In this document: in pieces, positions 24,078 through 35,500 of the stretch | Numbering within the stretch: position 1 is the first letter of the stretch | Layout: each line of letters opens with the position of its first letter | From: Sipunculus nudus | Taxonomy: Eukaryota > Annelida > Sipuncula > Golfingiida > Sipunculidae | Direction: 5' to 3' | NCBI GenBank assembly: GCA_026874595.1 | Contig: CM049306.1 | Location: 18,531,019-18,595,018, forward strand | Length of the DNA: 64,000 bases | Made by a program: the position numbers and the translations under genes | Notes under the pieces: generated by a model | Seen by the model: only the letters and a program-made list of their open reading frames with translations | What the model was told of the DNA's origin: nothing | Database searches by the model: none

Positions 24078-25034
24078 ATGAAGTTCACCACGGTTTTCGT
24101 TGTTCTCATTGTCTTTGTGAGCGGTGTTAACGCCCTCTGTCGATGCCCTACCTGCAACTACCGAGTGACACCGCTTGTGTGCGGTTCTGTATGAACATAG
24201 CAGCAGCGACTGGACAAAGTTGTGTGGAGGCCAAAGTCATTACCTGGCTGATGGTGATGACAAGACGCTCGTCGGTATGTATAATAATTATCAATAATAT
24301 GTATTTTTGATTTTCACTCCATTTCCCGAATATTTACTTAACACCTGTTCGATTATGTTTTTTACATATGTGATGATAAAGACATATATGACGCCAGTGT
24401 ACTGCTACAGGAAACTAATTATCAGTAATAGTCCTAGACCTCATAAGTTTTATCAGTGATCAGCATAATCATATTTTATATTCTATATCACATGGGTCCG
24501 CGTTCATATGTAAGAAACACTTTTCTATTATGTTTGTTTTTTTTATATTTTTATCACACATGCACATCTAATGCGCATGTTCAATAAATTGTCCAAGTGC
24601 TTTAAAATGTATAATATAAAATAAAATATGATAAATTATACACATCATATCCAGATTGTTTGCAAATACATCAAATCCCATTAATGATATGATAGACATT
24701 AATCTCATAACATTGAAATAAATTAAGCGCCATATAAACAGAGGTTTACACTGAACATCTGGTAACTTTTCTAGGTTTTTTCAACGACTTGACGTCATCG
24801 ATAGCGGTGAAGTCACAGTGCGAGCTGATAGTCTGGGAGCACGGTAACAAGAATGGGGACACGCATCCCTTCGGACCTGGCGTTCACTCTCACCTGCCTA
24901 ACTGGAACAGAACTACTGGGGAACTACGAATTGGAATGACGTCATATCCTACGTCTACTGCACCTGTAAAGGAGCTTCTAAAGAAATACGAAATGGAAAA
25001 TAAAAACCAACGTGGACTAATTCCACACACATGA
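24078..25034 (+). pseudogene. Syncollin-like pseudogene G1 (broken copy of G2)
   Basis: Both exons (24078-24274 and from 24775) align closely with the intact gene at 58906-59696, including donor GTCG|GTATGT and acceptor TTTTCTAG. Exon 1 has lost 11 bp just after the signal peptide, between two CGCCC repeats. This removes the first CP motif and shifts the frame into a TGA within about 20 codons. Exon 2 has a separate 1-bp loss in the stretch AACTGGAACAGAAC, before the second calcium clamp, so WNDVIS is read out of frame. Two independent lesions make a functional product unlikely. Exon 2 upstream of the lesion is nearly identical to G2, so decay is recent. Confidence 0.88.
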
Positions 25035-25942
25035 CTAAGATTTTACGTTCTTTAAGGGCTCCTGACACATTCTGAACTAACTCATATAATGAAACATATC
25101 CGGATATTGTACAATTAAGTTATTAAGTCTTCAGCTGGAATAAATTGTCTTACGTTTTCACTTTACCATTGTGTAATAATACGCTATAAGGCACAGTGAT
25201 TTAGAGATAAAGGACGCGGTACGGTACCTTTGAATAAGAAAAAGGGAAAAGAGACAAGGGGCTTCACCACACGATGGTATGACAGGCGAACATGAACATT
25301 TTAAAATGAAATGGGAACAGGGGGACATTATTGAATACTCTGGGAATATAGAACAGGAAATAGTAATAAATTAAGAGGGAATGTAGGACAGGGAAAGTCG
25401 TTAAATTAAGTGGAAATGTAGGGCAGGGAAACCTGGTAAAATGATGTGGAAATTAATGTAGGACCATATAACAAAGTTAAATGGAGCAAATTAAATGAAT
25501 TGGGAACACATGAAAGGGAGAAATGGTTGAATAGGTACGTGGAAAAGGGAAAATCGCCAACAAAACCTCGTTTAGGGAAATGCGCAGGTTGGCCATTGAA
25601 TATCGTTAGAAGAATGAAAATAATATACCTATATCATCTTATAAATTCACTCGACCCCTAAATTCACCTACACGGTCCTATACACATATCCCCACACGCA
25701 CCATCGCCTACTCACACCATCACATACACAAAATCACACGCTGACACGCATGTATACTTATTTCTTATTAACAACAACCTGTTCTACATAGGTATGTGTA
25801 AACACTTATATTGGGCACGGGATCCTGTAAAATATTCCCTTTTTCCATTATTCCATTCTTTTTTTATGACTTAAAATGAAAACGATACCAAAGTCTTCAA
25901 AGTTTCCTTTTCTCACCTATTGTGTGTTTCTCTCTCTGTGTG

Positions 25943-25983
<41 letters not shown>

Positions 25984-26560
25984 AAAAAAGAGGGAGAGAT
26001 CCTGGTTTCTGAACTACATATCTTCAGATTAACAATAACATTTCTCTAAAAAGGGCCTATACATTTTTCGGTAATTAGGGTTAAACGTAACTGAGTGTGA
26101 CTCAGGGTTACTGAGCGTGAGCATTTCCAACACGATGGCAGCCATGAAGATATAGCAAGTAAGATTTAAGGTCAAAGGTCATATCTTATATAAGTCCATA
26201 ATATTGTATGTGACTGGTTATATATAAAATGGAGAGCACAACAGCTACAATATGAGTAAGCAATATTTGTAACGGCACCGACATTGTTTTTTTTTTTTTT
26301 TTACAAATATGAGCATTAATTTTGCTTCACAGGTCATGGGTCACTTCATATTGGCAACAGGCACTCTTGATCTCCGGATGTTTACTTGGAGATTTGCCAA
26401 ATTATCCGTTTATCAGAAAACCACTTTCGCGCTGCACGCTACTGAAAACTGAATATTAGCTTGTTTATATCTCAAAATCCGCTTTCCGAATCAGAGGACC
26501 CCTCGATGCACTTGGAAAAAAACTGCATTTGTAGTTGATTGATCCTCGTCAAATCAGACA
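25035..26560. other. Spacer between G1 and H1, part of the large duplication
   Basis: From about 25310 to 25460 a degenerate repeat of 50-60 bp (GGAAATGTAGG-CAGGGAAA) recurs, matched at 59990-60160. GT and GA microsatellites lie at 25937-25985. Homology with 59760-61489 is continuous. No gene is seen. Confidence 0.6.
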
Positions 26561-26640
26561 GTGAATTATTGTTGCCGTCCTGGCGGTTTTCAGTGTGTGT
26601 GGAGGCTACGTAAGCGCCGCCTGTCCGTCAAAAGTCAGTA
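26561..26640 (+). pseudogene. Fragment H1 of syncollin-like exon 1
   Basis: GCCGTCCTGGCGGTT and GGAGGCTACGTAAGCGCCGC correspond to the signal-peptide codons of gene H (61490). Upstream homology covers several hundred bases. The start codon position reads GTG instead of ATG, 9 bp after it are missing, and similarity stops shortly after CCGTCAAA, just after the first CP codons. It is a truncated, non-functional copy. Confidence 0.8.
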
Positions 26641-29200
26641 CCGGTTTTAGAAATTCGAAAACGGGGGGGGGGGGGGGTGTAATATACCGGGTTAGCGATT
26701 GATTGGTATAAAGCAATATTTATACATATATATAAATATATTTATTAATAATTACTATATATGTATTAATAATTACTATATACGTAACATATTTTCAGCC
26801 TAAGAAAAATAAATATAAATATTTTTCCTTTATCATTTTCATGTATTCGATTAAATCTAAAACCATGTCCATTAGGTAAGTTAATAACAGGTACACGGGG
26901 GAGGGTATGGGAGGGGGTGTTGCCTCCCCATATTAAGAAAATTTTCAAATATGTAATCTAAAGTTGACAATTTTAGGCACCTTTCACAAAAAATATGAGG
27001 ATTTTCTGTTCCTTAACTACTATTCTCTTTATTGTCATTGCATAACGTAGTCAATCTTCAGAGGGTGGGGGATCACGTGAGGCTGGCTATGATATTTATT
27101 TTTCTTCAAAATTTGAATTTCAAAATTTCACGCTGTTGCCGGGTCTCGGCACCCGGGCAGTCATGCATGAGATAACTGACGCTTGTGGGGGACCCAGTTG
27201 TTGCTGCTATTTTATTTTCGTACGGTTCGGTAGTTTCAGGTATAACACTAACAGTACGAGCAAAACACCGGTAAAACAGGGTTAAATTTACAGTATCTAT
27301 CCCTTTTTGTATTAAGCAATAATGACAATTCTTTGCTGACACAAGGAGGTTACAACAACAAGAAATGACCGATGCATGCATCTGAACAAGGTGCAGCGCA
27401 AGTGTCAAGGACAAGAGAGTCTGTGAACTCAGCCAAATGTTTGGTGAGGCGGGTTTGTTGCGATTGGAAACTTGGAGAGTACATTTTTTAACACATTTGT
27501 ATATACTGTATATCTTTATGTCTTACTTAAACGTTACCTATATAAGAGTCTCGTATTCTTCTATCGTAATGTCATGGTAATCGACCCCCGCTACCGTCCC
27601 ATTGTCTACAGCTATATGTTCATACAGACGGGCACAGAGAAGTTTTCCGTGTACGTAATTTGGCAAGGGGTCCAGCAGTGGCGGATCCAGACCCCCCCCC
27701 CCGGTTGAGTTGTAACAACTCTCATTTTATTAATTTCTTTGCCTGTTATTTGTAATTAAATTTTATTTTTTAATATATCTTTTTTTATTCCCTAGCAATT
27801 AAATTATTACTTTTCCACCGTTTCAAACAATCTAACTCATAAGTTCAAGTGAGGATGTTAATGTACAGCCCTGTGATTAGGATAGCATCCAAATGTTTCA
27901 TTATTGAGGGAGGGAGTCTTCCCCTCATTACACTCTGCTTGGTCATAAAATCGAGAACCCCCTCCCCATTGGCCTGTGAGTGAGGCCTGTAGGCAACTAG
28001 AACATATAAATACATTTAAACGATGATATTTTGCAAATTATAAACGTATTTGCATATTTTTACCACATAGATATCAATATGTTACAAACGATTGAATGTT
28101 TAGACTTTCCATTTAAAGTGAGTGTCTTTTTGGTCCAAATGCCCCCCCCCCCCTCATCCCCCCCCCCCCCCCATCCGGTTGTGTAGCCTGTGTATGTTTT
28201 TGGAATTCCTGTCACGTGCCAATCTGTATACTGAGCATCAATTAAAACCACAGTGACTTCCGGTCTGAAATTTATCACTCAGTCAGATCATGATACTTTA
28301 TAGTTTAACATTCAGGTAGCTGGTGGACCAGACAAAACTTGGTTTATCAGCCCTTCCGAGCTGCCTCGTCCGTCATTTAGATGTAATCACATTCAGACCA
28401 GGGTGTCCAGGATGACAAGCTAACCCCGGTACCGGGGGTGGGAGGGGGGGGGGGGGCATTCTTCATAGCTTTGCCAGGAAGGTGTTATGTATTTCCCTTG
28501 GTTGATAAGTTTGTCTGTTAGCAACGACACACAAATGCTTTGAACGGTTTTTGACGAGATTTTGTTAAGGTAATACACAAAGAGCAATTTATTATATTTA
28601 GGTAGTAATATAAATCATGATAATATTTTTTTAATTCAGAAGATAATGTATCATTGTGACGCAGGACGATACTAACGTCTCCGGGTAGAGTCCATCCCAT
28701 TCAAAGGTATTGGGGTAGCAGTTGTTAGGCTACTGATCAGGAGAACCCTTTTACTGTACAGTGATAAACATGACAGTTTTTGAAACATTTTGACCCTTGC
28801 CGGGTACACAGGTGGTGATGCGTATACACACATTTAGATTTCATATTTAATTTAGTCACGTTATACTAATAATCACACAATTTGGCAAATAATGGGACAA
28901 AATACCAACAACTACTACACTGAGCTTTTAAAATAACTAAGATATTATCTTCAAACAGCATATTAGCAGATTTGTTATTATTATTAAAATACACAAAATA
29001 TAATATAATGACAAATCAAGAAAGTTAAAAAATATGTGTTTATCTGAGTGCTTTAAATCCTGAAGCTTGACTATGGTATGTATAATTCTGGACAAGTTCA
29101 AGTTTTGCGTCTAAAGCCTGTTTACTTTGAAGTAATTGAGGCATTATGCAAAGTTCAGTGTTCAGGAGAAAAATCAATGCCGGATACCAAATCAATGTTT
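26641..29200. other. Intergenic, no gene seen
   Basis: Several G/C homopolymers (26665, 27697, 28142-28172, 28440) and AT-rich DNA. A hAT-like terminal motif CAGTGGCGGATCCAG occurs at 27675-27689 next to a C-run. A 102-codon minus-strand frame at 27106-27414 has no recognisable domain. Confidence 0.5.
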
Positions 29201-29204
29201 ACCT

Positions 29205-30918
29205 TTTTATGCCCCCGCCACAAAGTGGCCGGGGCATATAGTTTTACCCATGTCCGTCATTCCGTCATTCCGTCATTCCGAAATCAAACAGTTGTACGGA
29301 CTTTTTTCGCAATGCCTGCAGATATTGGCCTGATTTTTGGTGTGTGGGCAGATAATGACCAGTTACAGATCGAGTTCGCGTTTCGTCCCGGTTGACCTAC
29401 TTTTGACCGTTTTACGGCTCCTAAACTTAGAAAATTTCATAAAAAATAGAAATTTTCATGACAAATACAAATGTACGGACTTTTTTTCGCAATGCCTGCA
29501 GATATTGGTCTGATTTTTGGTGTCTGGGCAGATAATGACCGGTTACAGATCGAGTTTGCGTTTCGTCCCGGTTGACCTACTTTTGACCGTTTTACGGCTC
29601 CTTAACTTAAAAAATTTCATGAAAAATAGAAATTTTCATGACAAATACACATTTACGGACTTTTTTTTCGCAATGCCTGCAGATATTGGCCTGGTTTTTG
29701 GTGTGTGGGCAGATAATGACCAGTTACAGATCGAGTTCGCGTTTCGTCCCGGTTGACCTACTTTTGACCGTTTTACGGCTCCTAAACTTAGAAAATTTCA
29801 TGAAAAATAGAAATTTTCATGACAAATACACATGTACAGCCGTTTTTAGCCCTCAGCTCATAAGCTGATGGGCTATTGTCGTCACCCAAGCTGTCCGTCT
29901 GTCCATCTGTCTGTCCGGTGTCTGTCTGTCCGTCCGTCCGTCCGTCCGTTCCGCGTCTGTTAACTTTTACCTTGTGAGCGGGATATCTCTAAAAGGATTC
30001 ACCGTTGGAATTTTATTTCATCAGTGAAGATGTATATCGATAAAATCTCGGTCAAGTTCGGAGATGGGTGACCTTGACCCATTTTTCTACATTTTAGAGC
30101 TGATTATAGAAAAACTCTCAGAAGTTTATATCTCAGGACCCATTGTGTGGATTTTCACAAAACTTACTATGATGATTGGGACTGATGGTCTGTATGTGCT
30201 GCACAATTTTGGTGGCGCCACCTGCAATTTCTGATTTTTTAATGAAATTTTATCGGATTTTTTCAATTTTGGCCTTTTGTGCAGGATATCTCCAAAGGTA
30301 TTCAACACAGGAACTTCATTTCTTCAGTGCTATTGCATTATATTTACAAAATCTTGGTCAAGTTCAAAGATGGGTGATCTTGACCTACTTTTCAAGGTCA
30401 CAGAGCTTAGTATAGAAAAAATCTTAGGAGCTAATTTCTCAGGAAGCATTTGGTGGATTGTTATGAAACATGGTATATACCTTTCCAATTTAAATTTATA
30501 CATGATTATCAACTTTTACTAATATTCTAGTTTCGCAATGCAATGCTTACAGATACTGGCCTAATGTTTGGTCTGTGGGCGCATAATGACCACTTACAGA
30601 TCGAGTTCGCATTTCGTCCTAGTTAACCTATTTTTCACCATATGACAGATCCTGAACATAGAAAATTTCATGAAAGACAGAAATTTTCATGAAAAATGCA
30701 CATATATGGACTTTTTTTCCCAATGCCTGCAGATACTGGCCTGATTTTTGGTGTGTTGCTTGGTAATGACCCTTTACAGATCGAGTTTGCATTTTGCCCT
30801 TGTTGACCTACTTTTGACCATACAACACTTCCTGAACTTAAACAATTTTACAAAATTTAACAAATGTTTCTAATTTGCCCCAGGCGGGGGCATTCGTGTC
30901 GTTCCGACACATCTAGTT
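29205..30918. mobile_element. Helentron/HINE-like element with central tandem repeats
   Basis: The left end carries a hairpin ATGCCCCCGCCAC-aaa-GTGGCCGGGGCAT (29209-29237). The right end carries GGCGGGGGCATT, then a hairpin GTGTCG-ttc-CGACAC (30896-30910) and CTAG followed by TT (30913-30918). Between them a roughly 180-bp unit starting TACGGACTTTTTT and CGCAATGCCTGCAGATATTGG is repeated three times (29295, 29473, 29653), with degenerate copies after 30530. Terminal hairpin plus CTAG and central tandem repeats are marks of Helitron/Helentron-type non-autonomous elements. No replicase or helicase is encoded. Confidence 0.65.
29845..30529. mobile_element. Second repeat nested in the Helentron-like element
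   Basis: The tandem array is interrupted by a different repeat. It opens with the hairpin AGCCCTCAGCTCATAAGCTGATGGGCT-like stretch and a TCCGTCTGTC-rich tract, and carries its own duplicated block (TCTCGGTCAAGTTCGGAGATGGGTGA near 30045 and a degenerate copy near 30352). GGTGGCGCCACC occurs near 30211. The array resumes after it. Confidence 0.5.
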
Positions 30919-31665
30919 ATTATATATTTTTGTTAAGAAATAACATATGATAAAGAGTTGTGATGATAAAACAGAATTAATTTACTTAAAAGATATAAAG
31001 GCAGAACATAACAAAATAATTTATCAAAATTTTATTTTAATTATTATCTAAGAAACGTCAGAAGGGATGACACACGCTGTGCCCGAGAACCAAACTGTTT
31101 TGGCATAAACGTTGCTTAATATTTCGCAAGACGTTTGTCACTGTATAAATATGGGTAAGGATTTTTATAATATAAATATAAATGTGTACGTGGTGAAAAT
31201 ACCGGACTTGCCTGTTTCTTCTGGTGGGGCATATTATATTCATTTACACACACACACACACACACACACATAATGGGGGAGTAAAAGATGCTGTACTCTC
31301 CACCGTGTTCGTTTCATATCAAACTTTTTGGCCGTGTGTATCTATAAACATGTCTACCCTGTGTTAATATTGGTGTATTTTTTATAGAAAGATTAATCTG
31401 TATTTTCACAGATTGTATACATGGATTTCTTATACATGTAATAAAAATTCTATAAAACCACTTTCATTTGATTTTAAGAACGAAAGTTTTCACGCTGGCG
31501 ATACCGGAATAAGCCGGTTCCTTTCTGATAACGCATTTTGATGCAAAGAATCATTAACATGCATCATGCGTATTGGTTGTAGATTTTATATTAAGATCGT
31601 GTAAATAATAACGTATCATAAAATACTTTCAGTTAAGTATACACAACACAACGTTTATACGCTGA
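30919..31665. other. Upstream region of gene C
   Basis: It contains a CA microsatellite (about 31245-31270). From about 31170 it matches the upstream region of gene E (from about 40780). An extra, diverged copy of the promoter-like block lies at about 31481-31560. Confidence 0.6.
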
Positions 31666-31666
31666 T

Positions 31667-31761
31667 GGTACCGGAATAAACTGGTGCTTTCTGCTTTGAT
31701 TGAGCGTATTACATAAGCAGTTTTAGTCAGTGTGGACACATTTGAGCGGGGACCTGCAGAC
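31667..31761 (+). promoter_or_regulatory. Conserved core promoter and leader of gene C
   Basis: GGTACCGGAATAAACTGGT lies 95 bp before the ATG, followed by GTATTACATAAGC and GACACATTTGAGCGGGG. A second, diverged copy of the same block (GATACCGGAATAAGCCGGT at 31499-31517) lies about 168 bp further upstream. Confidence 0.6.
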
Positions 31762-31957
31762 ATGAAGACCATCCTGGTATTGTTGGTTCTGCTGGTGATA
31801 GACGGGGACAACGTGAGTGGTCAGTGTCCCAGTACGGCCGGCCATCTACCATTCTATGTCTGTGCCCGTCTGTACGAGCACTACGGGTCGACACTAGCGA
31901 CATCATGCGGTGGATGGTATCACGACGTCGGCATCAATGTACAGAGAAACCTCCCAA
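31762..31957 (+). CDS. Syncollin-like secreted protein C, exon 1
   Basis: First exon of a 135-aa protein (31762-31957 plus 32426-32637). It has a leucine-rich signal peptide (KTILVLLVLLVIDG), then QCPSTAGHLPFY, VCARLYEHYGS, SCGGWYHDVG and NLP. The donor CCCAA|GTAAGT is in phase 1. It is very close to exon 1 of B, while exon 2 is closest to E. This mixed affinity suggests exchange between paralogues. The intron is only 468 bp, the shortest of the intact genes. Confidence 0.82.
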
Positions 31958-32425
31958 GTAAGTTTAACATATGTGGGAGTAGAATATACATTGGATTAAA
32001 GTAACAAAATAGAAATTTCCAGTAATCCCTGAATTCGTAATTTCTACAATAGTTATAGTTCAGTAAGAGTTATTGAAAAAATATTGATACGCATTATTTT
32101 AATTTATCATGCTTTGTGGAATATTAGAATGTGGATCGAGGTTAAGTGCAGGTCATTACAACAAAGATACTGCCCCCGCTGATCTTGGTATATGCTTCAA
32201 AATGTCGCTGATAGCCTGTTAGTCCAGGAGTCCAGGATAACATTTTACCCTTACTCAGTGATCTGGTCCAATAGTTATATAGGAAGTGAGATACTTTACC
32301 CGTTATGGCCTAGACTAAACAGGGGGTCCAAAAGGGACTTCGGCAGGTTTTCTGCCAAAAAAAATGGCGTTTCCTCCTGATGTGGCGTATAGCGGAAGGT
32401 ACCAACACTTAAAATGTAATTTCAG

Positions 32426-32637
32426 AACATTTCAACGACGTCACGTCTTCCCTGGTGGTCAGGCATGGCTGCACCTTGGACGCGTGGGAGCATTTCGGTC
32501 ATAGCGGGTCCCATATCACCTACCAAGCAGCTGTCCACCATGACCTGAGAGGCGTATTCTGGTCTACAGGCTGGAATGACGTCATCAGTTCCGTCAGGTG
32601 CAAATGTAATGGACACCGAGACCCACATGGCCGCTAA
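32426..32637 (+). CDS. Syncollin-like secreted protein C, exon 2
   Basis: The acceptor is AATTTCAG|AACATTTC. It reads HFNDVTSS, LVVRHGCTLDAWEHFGHSG, a histidine-rich HHDLRG loop, GWNDVISSVRCKCNG and the tail HRDPHGR. Both calcium-clamp motifs are intact. The loop between them is longer than in E. AATAAA at 32875-32880 may be the poly(A) signal. Confidence 0.82.
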
Positions 32638-33827
32638 TAGAATGCACCAATTCTTTACAATGATCAGAACTTCCTGTATCATTTTAAATCAATAATCTTT
32701 CATTCAGTACATGCTAAGAAAGACTGTCCTTTTTAATCACATGGATTCACGTGAACAAAAATTAATAGATTATCTAATTTTTATCCTTTTAATAAGCATG
32801 ATCGGACTTGCACTAACAACAATATATTAATTTTCGTTGATTTCAGCAAGTATCCTTTTCTATTGAATATTTAAAATAAATCTTGTCATCTGAACCTATA
32901 TTTCTGGTTGTTTTTTTTTCCTGAATGAATAGGATTCCTTATTCACAGAAAGCGCTATATAGGTCTCCTAGAGTGAGAGATTCTATCCCATCCGAGAGAA
33001 CAGTTGTTGTCAAAAACAAGGCCATTCCTTTCAAAGTAGATGTATTCATACGGTTCAATGTCAACTCCTGCACTTTCTCAAGGGACGCCACAAATATATG
33101 ATTTAATTTTTCTTGAAATCTGTTTTGCACGATGTCTCTTAAGTCTAGTTCTGAAGCTTTTCTTAACAACGCATAGCCAGATTACATGTATCCTGGAATT
33201 CGCCGCGTGGACCTTGGACATCTTAATCCTTACCTGTATACCTAACTCGTATTTTCACCACCACATTAAGCTGCGTTATAAAAATGTGGTTCATGAGCCA
33301 TGACTTTCAGCTGCATTTGACATTTTACTAAACGCCATGGTTGGTCCATAAATCAAAATAGGTCAGAGTGACCTAATTTGGAGTTTGCACGAAGAGTTCA
33401 CTAGAGCATGTCTGCATGAAAAGTTTTAACATGACTTCCTGGGTGTTATGGTGAGAATTTGTTCCCTGTCAGACATCAATCTGATAGTCTTCATTTTCAG
33501 CAAAAGTAGGAAGGGCTTACTTTAATTCTGTGTAAAATACCATACAGTAGGTTACGATAAACAGCAAGGGGAAACTAAACATTACACTTCAGCTGACGTC
33601 CGTGACAGGTGGTGCCATCTGTTGCTAAAACCTGCATTCGAATGATTACCAATTTTGGCATGTCATGCATAGCCAGAGTCAGAAGAGGATACCTTTTCAA
33701 AATAAGGCCATGCCTCTTTTACTGATCTTTTGAAGTGGTCCTAATGTAGTTTTTTTTAAATGTGTATTTAGACCCTGAATAGTTATTAATATATTCTGTG
33801 CTTGATTTAATATATTACAGCTTAATC
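32638..33827. other. 3' flank of gene C, no further gene
   Basis: Matches the 3' flank of E; the E copy contains a MITE at 43169-43451 that is absent here. No frame is conserved between the two copies, so no gene is supported. Confidence 0.6.
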
Positions 33828-34700
33828 ATGTTGAGCTGGCCAAATGTTACGAAATGCCAAAAAAACTAGACCTGTTTAACTGTAAAAGTCGCCGAGTTAT
33901 AAGAATATGCATGAAATCTGGTGTTTTCTCGTTTGACGAGATATGGTGCGATGTTTGGCAAGATTTCCAGTTTTTTCATGTCAGGCTTGTCAAATATTAC
34001 AAACTGCCGAAAATTGGACCTGACTAGCTGTAAAAGTCGCCGAGTTATAAGCATTTTCGTGAAATCTCGTTTTTTTCTCGTTTGAAGAGATTTAGTGCGA
34101 AATTTGGCGATACTTCCAGTTTTATCATGTCAAGCCATCCATAAGCTACCCAATGAAGAAAAGCAGATCTTCGTAGCTTAAAAAATGACAAAGATAGAAA
34201 AAGTAGCATGAATATTTTCAAATTATCAAGTTTAAACCCAAACATGCGTAACCATGGTAACGGCAGTTTTGAGTCAGGTACACATCATAAGACGAGACAT
34301 GCAATGACAAATAAAACAAGCTATGATTTAAGTGGCTACGACCATTTGTGACAAAAGTTATCGAGCAAAAACGGTACTGCATACTGTTCAGGACCTTGAC
34401 CTTGACCTTGGGCCGATGTTGACCAAAAAAAAAATTAGGCTTCCAGGGTTGTCAATCAACCCTGTAAGTTTCAAGTCGATTGCTGCAAAATGGTGGCCTG
34501 TAGAGAATCCACAAACAGACACAAAAAAACAGACATACAAATGGACATACGGAACTGACGAACATGCTTGCCGAGATCGAAGACTTCCGGCAAGCAATAA
34601 TAATAATGATAACAATAATAATAATAAAAAAAAAACAAGCTGTCCCCACCAACCGAATTTCTTAGACACTGAAATGCTCTGTCTAAACTAGCTAGAACAT
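33828..34700. repeat. Interspersed repeat with ~150-bp tandem units and an AAT-rich tail
   Basis: CTGTAAAAGTCGCCGAGTTATAAG occurs at about 33881 and 34030 within a repeated block of ~150 bp. Further right come ACCTTGACCTTGACCTTG and a stretch ending CTTCCGGCAAGC followed by (AAT)n-like sequence (34595-34630). A short microsatellite tail of this kind is common for SINE or non-LTR 3' ends. The class is uncertain. Confidence 0.5.
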
Positions 34701-35500
34701 ATGGCTCGAGAAAAAAAATCTGCCAATGGTTCAAGTACATTTATTTTTGTTAACGTTTCTTTACTACTAAGCTACATACAAACACAAGCAAATTGTTCAA
34801 AACAAGGGTTGCAGGTTAAAACCTCTATATACCTGCAGCCACGGCCGCTGCTCGTTTATAATGAAAAGTGCACACCTGTGAAAAGCACGTGACCCCTTCC
34901 TCCTTGAATAGGCCTACTGAATAATGTTATGATGATAAGGCTGGTTTTCCTTAAAAATGAGTTCCAGTTAGTTGTGGCAAAACTTTCAAAACGCCATTTT
35001 TTTCTCGTACTCAGTGATGCACAGCTGGAGATCATTTGACACTGTTTCAATATTAATTGAAGTACCACGGCAAATTGAACTGAACTTCCACGGGTTTAAA
35101 ATAAGAAAAAAAACTCTAAGGAAACTCATCTTGAAAGCTGTTAGCTGCCGCATGACTTTACTTATCTGCAGAGACAGTATATGTGACTGTAACCAGGGAA
35201 GATGTACAAAGTTGTGCTCACTCGGATGTTTGGAAAACTGTTGTTTAAGAGGGGCTGACCGGGTTTAGACCGGTTCGGGCCGGTCCGGTCCACAATTTTG
35301 GGTTGGACCGGACCTGACCGGCAACAAAAATGTTAGACCGCCTATCTCAGGTTTAGATGTATAATATTTCACAGTAAAACTAAGAAAAGGAACAAGTTTC
35401 AATCTAATGATTGATATATTTCATTTCCAAGATAGGCTAATGATTCTTGAATAGCAGAGAAATGATACATTGACAAGCACCCTGCTGAAATGTATGTGTG
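34701..35500. other. Intergenic, no gene seen; ACCGG-rich patch
   Basis: At about 35250-35340 ACCGG and CCGGT recur in both orientations. A cysteine-rich stretch of a frame at 34972-35268 (CDCNQGRCTKLC) has no signal peptide, splice context or paralogue and is not called. Confidence 0.45.

Larger units (their letters stand above)
16550..26640. repeat. Segmental duplication block, copy 1 (partner 47.66-61.58 kb)
   Basis: Homology starts at AGGATAAGCC-AGGAAAACG (16557 / 47661). It continues through exon 1 and exon 2 of gene B versus F, pseudogene G1 versus G2, and the H1 fragment versus H, ending at CCTGTCCGTCAAA (26628 / 61567). Length differs because this copy carries a 1.2 kb and a 0.7 kb insertion, while the other carries an expanded satellite and a 2.3 kb insertion. 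Confidence 0.85.
31170..33800. repeat. Segmental duplication, copy 1 (partner 40.78-44.10 kb)
   Basis: Gene C, its promoter and its 3' flank match gene E with its flanks. Shared marks downstream include GGAATTCCTTATTCACA, TTACATGTATCCTGGAAT and GTTGGTCCATAA-like stretches. The E copy carries a solo LTR and a MITE that this copy lacks. Confidence 0.8.

Noticed and set aside
24078-24177. Short secreted peptide from the shifted frame of G1 exon 1
   Set aside because: The frame arises from an 11-bp deletion in a copy otherwise near-identical to G2; decay is the simpler reading.
27106-27414. 102-codon minus-strand frame
   Set aside because: No recognisable domain, paralogue or gene context; length is within chance for this window.
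34972-35268. 98-codon + frame with a cysteine-rich end
   Set aside because: No signal peptide, no splice sites matching the family, and the cysteines do not follow the syncollin-like spacing.
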